DNA from: Desulfosudis oleivorans
GTDB taxonomy: Bacteria > Desulfobacterota > Desulfobacteria > Desulfobacterales > SURF-7
NCBI GenBank assembly: GCA_020723325.1
Contig: DYJD01000003.1
Span: 231,822 to 295,821, forward strand
DNA length: 64,000 bases
Direction: 5' to 3'
The notes beneath the pieces were generated by a model. It was not told the origin of the DNA, made no database searches, and saw only the letters and a program-made list of their open reading frames with translations. The position numbers and the translations under genes were made by a program. Shown in pieces: positions 57,557 to 64,000 of the stretch; positions within the stretch are counted from its first letter, which is position 1; the number at the start of each line of letters is the position of its first letter.

Positions 57557-57637
57557 CTGATGGCCGGCTGCCATGGGATTGAATAGCCTGGAGCACTGTT
57601 TTGATGATACGGCTTTTGCGATAAGCAGGAAAGGTGG

Positions 57638-58294
57638 TTGACCGACTTGAAATCAAAAGAACAAAATAAAAGAAATATACCTGTGGCAAAGAGCCGGTTG
57701 CGCGAAAATGTCGAAGCAATCCTGGTGGCTTTGGTGCTGGCCATGATAATCCGGACTTTTGTCATCCAGGCTTTTAAGATCCCGTCAGGTTCAATGAAAA
57801 ACACACTGCTGATCGGCGACCACATCCTTGTGAATAAATTCATCTACGGGATAAAGCTTCCCTTTGTCGGGAAAACGCTGATACCGATCAAAAATCCGCA
57901 ACGGGGTGACATCATCGTCTTTGAATTTCCGAAAGATCCATCCAAGGACTTTATCAAACGGGTAGTCGGGGTTGCTGGTGATACAGTGGAAATCCGCAAT
58001 AAAAAAGTTTTTGTCAATGGGCAGCCTTTTCAGGACGAAGAATATGCCATTCATAGCGACAGCCTCATGAGTGCTGGCAGGGATTCCATGCAACTCCAGA
58101 CTGTTCCACCTAATTCCTTGTTTGTGATGGGGGATAACCGGGACAACAGCCATGACAGCCGCTTCTGGGGTTTTGTGGATCTTGCGGCCGTAAAAGGCAA
58201 GGCTTTTATTATTTACTGGTCCTGGAACAGCGACAATCAAGATTCCATTCTGAACTATGTGCGCTGGTACCGTATCGGAGACCTATTAAAATAG
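57638..58294 (+). CDS. lepB: Signal peptidase I
   Basis: The 218-residue protein has a membrane helix (about 27-44) and the catalytic Ser in [14 protein letters not shown]. The catalytic Lys is in [15 protein letters not shown], with the [16 protein letters not shown] box. It removes Sec signal peptides outside the inner membrane. The start is a TTG with AGGAAAGG upstream. Lies 12 nt before pyrB. Confidence 0.93.
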   Translation: MTDLKSKEQNKRNIPVAKSRLRENVEAILVALVLAMIIRTFVIQAFKIPSGSMKNTLLIGDHILVNKFIYGIKLPFVGKTLIPIKNPQRGDIIVFEFPKDPSKDFIKRVVGVAGDTVEIRNKKVFVNGQPFQDEEYAIHSDSLMSAGRDSMQLQTVPPNSLFVMGDNRDNSHDSRFWGFVDLAAVKGKAFIIYWSWNSDNQDSILNYVRWYRIGDLLK

Positions 58295-58305
58295 TAAGGG
58301 TGATC

Positions 58306-59241
58306 ATGGGTTTTTCAAAGAAACATATTCTCGGCATGGAATTCCTCAGTTCCGCAGATATCAGCACTATTCTCGACACAGCGGACAATATGAAGGAGAT
58401 TTCAGAGCGGCCGATTAAGAAGGTGCCCACCCTGCGGGGTAAGACCATCATTCTCTTCTTTTACGAGCCCAGCACCCGCACAAGACTTTCCTTTGATATC
58501 GCCGCCAAAAGATTGAGTGCCGACAGTATTGCTCTTGCAGCCGGCGGCAGCAGCATGGTCAAGGGTGAAACCTTGATCGATACAGCCCGGAATCTTGCCG
58601 CCATGAAACCGGATATCATCGTTCTGCGCCACTCTTCTTCCGGTGCTCCACATTTGATTTCCCGGCATGTGAATGCTTCCGTCGTCAATGCGGGCGACGG
58701 CATGCACGAGCATCCTTCCCAGGCCTTGCTTGATTTGATGACCGTGCGGTCTGCCAAGGGGCGGTTGAGCGGCCTTAAAATTGCCATCATCGGCGACATT
58801 GCCCACAGCCGGGTGGCCAGATCCAATATCATCGGTTTCACCAAGATGGGCGCGGAAGTCGTGGTTGCAGGGCCCCCCACCATGTTGCCCAAAGGCATTG
58901 AAACCCTGGGTGCCAAAGTGACCTTTAAACTGGAAACAGCCATTGCCGACGCGGATGTGATCATCATGCTGCGAATTCAGAAAGAGCGCCAGGCCGCCTT
59001 TCTTTTTCCCAGTGAACGGGAATATGCCAGATTATACGGCCTTTCACGCGAAAAACTAAAAGCAGCCCGACCGGACGTTTTGATCATGCATCCAGGCCCC
59101 ATCAACCGGGGATTGGAAATCGCGCCGGATGTGGCTGACGGACCACATTCCCTGATTCTGGACCAGGTCACCAATGGTGTGGCCCTGCGCATGGCACTCT
59201 TTTTTCTCTTGGTAGGAGGGTCTCGCAATGCTGGTGATTAG
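58306..59241 (+). CDS. pyrB: Aspartate carbamoyltransferase catalytic chain
   Basis: The 311-residue protein has the carbamoyl-phosphate loop [17 protein letters not shown] and [11 protein letters not shown]. It makes carbamoyl-aspartate, the second step of pyrimidine synthesis. The ATG at 58306 has TAAGG upstream. It overlaps pyrC by 14 nt. No regulatory pyrI is present, as in many bacteria where PyrC pairs with PyrB. Confidence 0.96.
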   Translation: MGFSKKHILGMEFLSSADISTILDTADNMKEISERPIKKVPTLRGKTIILFFYEPSTRTRLSFDIAAKRLSADSIALAAGGSSMVKGETLIDTARNLAAMKPDIIVLRHSSSGAPHLISRHVNASVVNAGDGMHEHPSQALLDLMTVRSAKGRLSGLKIAIIGDIAHSRVARSNIIGFTKMGAEVVVAGPPTMLPKGIETLGAKVTFKLETAIADADVIIMLRIQKERQAAFLFPSEREYARLYGLSREKLKAARPDVLIMHPGPINRGLEIAPDVADGPHSLILDQVTNGVALRMALFFLLVGGSRNAGD

Positions 59242-60544
59242 AGGCGGTCATGTCGTCGACCCTGGGCATATGAATGCTGCTTGTGACATTTATATTCAGG
59301 ACGGCGTTATCCAGGCGCTTGTGGATGGGAAGGGAAAACCATCAGCAGGGCTTGATTTGGGTCGGGTTAAAATAGAACGGGAGATCGACGCCCGTGGCAT
59401 GATTATAACCCCGGGTCTGATCGACATGCATGTCCATTTGCGGGAGCCCGGCCATGAATATAAGGAAACCATCGCATCAGGGACCCTGGCCGCTACCGCT
59501 GGCGGTTTCACGGCTGTTTGCTGCATGCCCAATACACGGCCGGTAAACGATTGCGCCGAGGTGACCCGCTATATCCTGCAGAAGGCAGAGGAAGCCGGTC
59601 ATGCACGGGTTTTTCCGGTGGGAGCCATCAGTCGTGGACTGGCAGGCAAGGCCCTGGCCGATTTCGGCGAGTTGGTGGAGGCCGGAGCTGTGGCGGTTAG
59701 CGATGACGGAATGCCGGTCAGAGACAGCCGCCTGATGAGACGAGCCATGGAATATGCCCTGCGATTTGATTTGCCGGTGATTTCCCATTGCGAAGATTCC
59801 GGGCTTTCCGAAAACGGTATGATGAACGAGGGCCCCATGGCCACTCGACTGGGATTGACAGGTATTCCCAATGCTGCTGAAACGGTAATGGTCATGCGTG
59901 ATATTGCCTTGTGCGCCTTGACCGGCGCACGTCTGCATATCGCCCATGTCAGTACGGCTGAATCCGTTCAGGCCATCCGCATAGCCAAACAGCAGGGCTT
60001 GCCGGTAACCGCGGAAACCGCTCCCCACTATTTCACCCTTACCGATACAGCCGTAGGCATGTACAATACCAATGCCAAAATGAATCCGCCGCTTCGGTCG
60101 GAAAAGGATCGTGAGGCCATCCGGGAGGGTTTAACCGACGGCACCATTGATGTGATCGCAACCGACCATGCGCCCCATTCCATTCTGGAAAAGGAAGTGG
60201 AATTCGACCAGGCTGCCAATGGGATCATAGGACTTGAAACCTCCCTGGCTCTAGGGCTATCCCTGGTGCGTGACAAATTTCTGGATTTTGAGACCCTCGT
60301 AAAAAAGATGGCGAAAAATCCGTCCCGCTTGTTGAGACTGGAATGCGGTCTTGCCATCGGTAAACCGGCTGACCTGACGATTATCGATCCGGAACAAATC
60401 CATGTGGTGGGAGCCGATAAATTTTATTCCTCAAGCCGCAACACGCCCTTTGAAGGCATGACCCTGCAAGGAAAAGCAGTCTTGACAATGATGGGAGGGC
60501 GCATTGTGTTTGAAGGCACCAAAAAATTTTCTAAAGAGGGATAG
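59228..60544 (+). CDS. pyrC: Dihydroorotase (multifunctional class)
   Basis: The 438-residue protein has the metal site [21 protein letters not shown] and TDHAPHS. It closes carbamoyl-aspartate to dihydroorotate. AGGAGG precedes the ATG. It overlaps pyrB by 14 nt, and its 3' end overlaps the stop region of the minus-strand membrane protein by 14 nt. Confidence 0.95.
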   Translation: MLVIRGGHVVDPGHMNAACDIYIQDGVIQALVDGKGKPSAGLDLGRVKIEREIDARGMIITPGLIDMHVHLREPGHEYKETIASGTLAATAGGFTAVCCMPNTRPVNDCAEVTRYILQKAEEAGHARVFPVGAISRGLAGKALADFGELVEAGAVAVSDDGMPVRDSRLMRRAMEYALRFDLPVISHCEDSGLSENGMMNEGPMATRLGLTGIPNAAETVMVMRDIALCALTGARLHIAHVSTAESVQAIRIAKQQGLPVTAETAPHYFTLTDTAVGMYNTNAKMNPPLRSEKDREAIREGLTDGTIDVIATDHAPHSILEKEVEFDQAANGIIGLETSLALGLSLVRDKFLDFETLVKKMAKNPSRLLRLECGLAIGKPADLTIIDPEQIHVVGADKFYSSSRNTPFEGMTLQGKAVLTMMGGRIVFEGTKKFSKEG

Positions 60545-62504
60545 ATTGCGCCCCTTCCGGCAGTGGTTCAGCCTTTCCTGAGCAGCCGGCCGTCATGGAC
60601 TGGATGAGCGGCAGGTATTCCAAATATTTTTTTTGGATGGTCCCGACGTCGGGCATATTTTCAGTTCTCAGACGGCTGAACCCTCTCTGCTTTGACATAA
60701 ATTGGTTATAAAGGCGCAAGGCATTGTCAAACCTTTGTTTTTCTTGATTCAGACTCTCAATCCACGCGCAATTTTTTGCTTCTTCATCGATCAGTGAAAG
60801 AAAATTTTGATAACTCGAATTCATTGTGTCTGTTATATATTGCGTTAGTTTAAAATTGGCGTTTGCACGCAAACCGGCTGGATCGATTGCAATCGATTTT
60901 TTAAAAGAGGTGATTCCATTTTGTAAATCACCATTTCTGACATATGCCATACCAAGGTTATTGAATGCCGGTGCATATTTGGGATTCTTGCTTATTGTTT
61001 GCAGGTAAAAATGAATGGCTTCGCCAAGCATATCCTTTTGAAGAAAGGAGTTACCAAGATTATAGTAAGCATCGGTAAAGTTCGGGCTTAGTTGTATGGC
61101 TGTCTTGAAATGAGGAATGGCTTCATCATGCCGGTTGTGATCGGCCAGAAAGAGGGCCAGGCTGTGGTATGCAACACTGTTGGCAGGACAAATTCTAATT
61201 GCCCGTTTAAATAGAGTCTCGCTGTTTTGCCAATACCTGATTTGATTCCATGTCAAGCCCATGAGGCAGATGGGGATGAGTATCGTAATGGTTGAAAATA
61301 TAACTTTATTTCTCGGGAAATATTCCGACGTAAGATCATGAATATACCAAATAATCATGATAAAAAGGCCGATAAAAGTGATGTACGCATACCGGTCGGC
61401 AACTGCAATGGGACCAATGACAACCAACCCGATGACTGGAATAAGGGTACCAAGAAACCAGAGCCAGCCTACTATAATATAGGGTTGCTGCTTGATTCTG
61501 CTAATGGCGGTGAGGGTGGCAGCGAGCAGAAATACTAATGCAATTAGTGGTTGCCAGACAGGAGTGGAAGCCGGGCGAAGATAATGAATGGCCAGATCAA
61601 AGGGCCAGATCATCTTCTTTAGATAGCAAAGATAGGCAATCAAAGCATTTTCAATTCTAGTCGGCCATGTAATTGCACTTGAACCGCTTGCGCTTCCAGA
61701 TTGTTGTGAATGATAGGCCATGAATGTGATTATAATAAATATAATGGAGAGCAGAAAGAGGGGCCATTTTTCCCATATCAGCCGGGCAAGAAAGCGAAAA
61801 TAGCCCATTGGTTGATTGTTGGGGCGCCTCATTCGGCCGAGTGGCCAAAAGTCAAGGAGGAGCAAAACAAATGGCAAGGAAACGAGCATGGGTTTGGACA
61901 TCAGGCCCAACAGAAAGGAAATTGCCATCGGCAAGAAGTTTTTTTTTTGCGAGCGTACGTATCTTTCATAAAAAAGCAGAGTCGTCATCCAGAAAAAAGT
62001 GCTTAATACGTTGTTACGTTCGGCAATCCAAGCAACGGATTCCACATTAATGGGATGAATGGCAAAGAGTAGGGCAACCAAACCTGCCCGGTAAATAGTG
62101 TTTGTCATACGTTTTATAACGGTGAAAAGCAGAAGCGTATTAAGAATATGAAGCAGCATATTGGTTACATGATAGCCGCCGAAATTCATTCCATAAATAG
62201 TGCTGTCGAGTAGAAACGAGAGCCAAGTCAATGGCATCCAAGCATACAACGGTTTATCGGCCGGGGAAAAAGCCCATTGTATATTCTCGATTGTTAAGCC
62301 CCGGTCAACATGACCGTTAAAGAGCCAGAGATGATCATCAAGTTGAATATTGTCAAATGTATTAGTTTGGCAGTATAATATTATAATGAAAAGGATTAAG
62401 GAAAATGAGATTGCCTTATTCGGGCTTATTTGCTTATGAGCGTGATCTGAAAAAAACATACCTGTTTTATCTGTGCAATCTTTATCTTCAAAAAGATGAT
62501 GCAT
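60531..62504 (-). CDS. Membrane glycosyltransferase with C-terminal TPRs (TMTC-like)
   Basis: The protein has 657 residues. The N-terminal part has about 10 membrane helices and the TMTC/PMT-like loop: an Asp pair in IQLDDHLW, PLTWLSFLLD, LFAIHPINVESVAWIAERNNV. The C-terminal part (about 440-560) has about four tetratricopeptide repeats. Eukaryotic TMTC proteins add O-mannose; bacterial relatives are poorly known and may glycosylate exported proteins. The ATG at 62504 follows GAGAGG. The Asp-rich first loop suggests catalysis. Transcription is opposite to pyrC. Confidence 0.78.
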   Translation of the reverse strand: MHHLFEDKDCTDKTGMFFSDHAHKQISPNKAISFSLILFIIILYCQTNTFDNIQLDDHLWLFNGHVDRGLTIENIQWAFSPADKPLYAWMPLTWLSFLLDSTIYGMNFGGYHVTNMLLHILNTLLLFTVIKRMTNTIYRAGLVALLFAIHPINVESVAWIAERNNVLSTFFWMTTLLFYERYVRSQKKNFLPMAISFLLGLMSKPMLVSLPFVLLLLDFWPLGRMRRPNNQPMGYFRFLARLIWEKWPLFLLSIIFIIITFMAYHSQQSGSASGSSAITWPTRIENALIAYLCYLKKMIWPFDLAIHYLRPASTPVWQPLIALVFLLAATLTAISRIKQQPYIIVGWLWFLGTLIPVIGLVVIGPIAVADRYAYITFIGLFIMIIWYIHDLTSEYFPRNKVIFSTITILIPICLMGLTWNQIRYWQNSETLFKRAIRICPANSVAYHSLALFLADHNRHDEAIPHFKTAIQLSPNFTDAYYNLGNSFLQKDMLGEAIHFYLQTISKNPKYAPAFNNLGMAYVRNGDLQNGITSFKKSIAIDPAGLRANANFKLTQYITDTMNSSYQNFLSLIDEEAKNCAWIESLNQEKQRFDNALRLYNQFMSKQRGFSRLRTENMPDVGTIQKKYLEYLPLIQSMTAGCSGKAEPLPEGAQSIPL

Positions 62505-62899
62505 TTTGCCTCTCTTGATCTTCAATATCAGAAAAGTATCTGAATTTAATATCTGAATGCAATGCAAAGGTCAAGAAACGTTTGACGTTGGGCAATGCTG
62601 ATAGTTTCGGATGTCACTCATACCAAACTGTAGCTATTGAGAGAAAATATAACGGATATAAATGGTTTTCGGCTTTGGGTATTGACAAACAGGCCGGATA
62701 TTGGTAACTTTTCAACAACTGCCGAGAAAGAGACCCTGAATACTGAATTGGTTACCCTGGCTGGATGATTTGAATGCGCGAGTCAAGCAGTTGTCAGTTC
62801 CATTTTTTCATTTCTATCAAAGCAATCGATAATACGTTTGACCCCCTGTATTTATTAACCAACTTCCTTCGCAGTGTGATGGAAAGGCATTGAGCATTC
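62505..62899. other. Intergenic spacer before the response regulator
   Basis: A weak sigma-70-like pair (TTGACA at 62682-62687, 17 bp, TAACTT at 62705-62710) points to the regulator gene. No gene, hairpin or repeat is seen in the rest. Confidence 0.4.
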
Positions 62900-64000
62900 A
62901 TGCCCGTGGATAAACAAGCCCACATTCTAGTCGTGGATGACGAATTGAGCATGCGGGAATTGCTTGAGGTCATGCTGACTAGAAGCGGCTATCAGGTGAG
63001 CCTGGCCGGAAGCGGAAGGGACGCTATAGATTTATTAAAGTCATCATTTTTTGACCTGATCCTGCTGGATATTCGATTGGGAGACATGAGTGGTATCGAC
63101 GTGCTGCAGGAGGCGAAGAGACGACATACGGAAACGGTGGTCATCATGATTTCGGCTTTTTCCACCACCGAGGCGGCCGTGGCAGCCATGAACTATGGGG
63201 CCTATGATTATGTCCCCAAGCCCTTTGACAACCATGAATTGAGGCAAACCATCGCCCAGGCCTTGGACCGTAAAACCCTTGCCCATGAAAAACAAATGCT
63301 GGACAATGAGCTCCAACAGCAGATTCATTTTGGGCGGCTGGTGGGCAATAGTCCCGGCATGATCAAGATCTACAATCTCATCCGCCAGGTGGCCAAGACC
63401 AAGACCAATGTGCTGATAACCGGCGAGAGCGGCACAGGCAAGGAATTCATCGCCAGGGCCATTCATGAGCAGAGCGATCGCTGCCAGCATCATTTTGTGC
63501 CGGTCAACTGCGGCGGAATTCCCGAAAATCTCATGGAGAGCGAGCTTTTTGGGCATCAGCGCGGTGCCTTTACCGGCGCAACCCAGGACAAGCAAGGTCT
63601 GTTTGAAATCGCCCACAGAGGTACTATTTTTTTAGATGAGATTGGTGAGCTGAGTTTATCCTTGCAAGTCAAATTATTACGGGCGGTTCAGGAGCGTGCG
63701 TTTAAGCGCGTGGGGGGTACCAGGGATATCAGTGTGGATATCCGTATCATTTCCGCCACAAACAAAAAACTAGAGGAAGAAGTTATTGCCGGAAGGTTCC
63801 GGGAAGACCTTTTTTATCGTTTGAATGTGATTCAAATCAAGGTGCCGCCTTTGCGTGATCGCAAAAGCGACCTGAAAATCCTCGCCCAGTTTTTTCTGGA
63901 AAAATATGCAAAGGAAATGAGCAAGTCTGTGGCCAAGATTTCATCTTATGCCATTGATCTGTTGAAAAAATATGATTTCCCCGGCAATGTGCGGGAACTG
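62900..64000 (+). CDS. Sigma-54 response regulator, NtrC family (partial)
   Basis: The open frame is cut by the window end after 367 residues. It has a receiver domain (about 6-120) with the acidic pair VVDDE, phospho-Asp in ILLDIRLGDMSG and Lys in VPKPF. A sigma-54 AAA domain (from about 145) has GESGTGKEF, the GAFTGA loop, LDEIGEL and FREDLFYRLN. The C-terminal DNA-binding domain is outside. GGAAAGG precedes the ATG. Which kinase and promoters it serves is unknown; it could be PilR-like. Confidence 0.93.
   Translation, partial: MPVDKQAHILVVDDELSMRELLEVMLTRSGYQVSLAGSGRDAIDLLKSSFFDLILLDIRLGDMSGIDVLQEAKRRHTETVVIMISAFSTTEAAVAAMNYGAYDYVPKPFDNHELRQTIAQALDRKTLAHEKQMLDNELQQQIHFGRLVGNSPGMIKIYNLIRQVAKTKTNVLITGESGTGKEFIARAIHEQSDRCQHHFVPVNCGGIPENLMESELFGHQRGAFTGATQDKQGLFEIAHRGTIFLDEIGELSLSLQVKLLRAVQERAFKRVGGTRDISVDIRIISATNKKLEEEVIAGRFREDLFYRLNVIQIKVPPLRDRKSDLKILAQFFLEKYAKEMSKSVAKISSYAIDLLKKYDFPGNVREL

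Overview
The window reads as a chromosomal segment of a Gram-negative, probably anaerobic bacterium, most likely Desulfobacterota (Desulfobacterales-like). This is an inference. It rests on a DUF39-type homocysteine biosynthesis gene, a B12-dependent ribonucleotide reductase, the lptC-lptA-lptB-rpoN-hpf-ptsN run preceded by kdsA-kdsC, two candidate sigma-54 promoters and a sigma-54 activator. No 16S rRNA is present, so the assignment stays tentative. Coding density is high and base composition moderate. I see no phage, insertion sequence, CRISPR array or plasmid functions.

Layout. 1-3.4 kb: a small FecR protein, remains of a HAD hydrolase, a membrane rhodanese, an RlmD/TrmA-type RNA methyltransferase and a spacer with a candidate sigma-54 promoter. 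3.4-9.6 kb: a secreted protein with two FN3 domains and seven Ig-like repeats (six at an exact 285-bp period), a UDP-glucuronate decarboxylase and a TPR lipoprotein. 9.6-22.7 kb: a thirteen-gene pilus/type II secretion-like machine: coiled-coil membrane protein, GspF, GspE/MshE, PilM-, PilN-, PilO- and PilP/GspC-like proteins, a TPR-secretin-SPOR lipoprotein, three pseudopilins, a small exported protein, and an ExeA-type ATPase joined to an OmpA domain. A PilZ gene follows.

23.7-26.1 kb: two phasin-like proteins and a PhaC-like synthase separated by a hairpin, then a PilZ/zinc-ribbon protein. 26.9-34.2 kb: M20 peptidase, SH3/coiled-coil membrane protein, a tiny ORF behind a second candidate sigma-54 promoter, a beta-propeller lipoprotein, a START-domain protein, acetoacetyl-CoA synthetase and a basic protein of unknown function. 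34.5-42.3 kb: a 1438-residue two-domain glycogen debranching enzyme, then a HEAT-like protein and an HD-GYP protein whose N-termini look related.

42.3-54.8 kb, all on the minus strand: class II ribonucleotide reductase, tRNA-Leu(GAG), secG, tpiA, gap, rimI, a mannose-type EIIA, rapZ, ptsN, hpf, rpoN, lptB, lptA, lptC, kdsC and kdsA. This joins LPS assembly, Kdo synthesis, sigma-54 and a regulatory PTS branch. 54.9-64 kb: M23 peptidase, homocysteine biosynthesis protein, signal peptidase I, pyrB, pyrC, a TMTC-like membrane glycosyltransferase with TPRs (opposite strand) and a sigma-54 response regulator cut by the window end.

The most unusual content is the 9.6-22.7 kb machine. It carries peptidoglycan-binding modules on both the secretin (SPOR) and the ATPase (OmpA), and is surrounded by c-di-GMP effectors (two PilZ proteins, an HD-GYP protein, an MshEN-type ATPase N-terminus).
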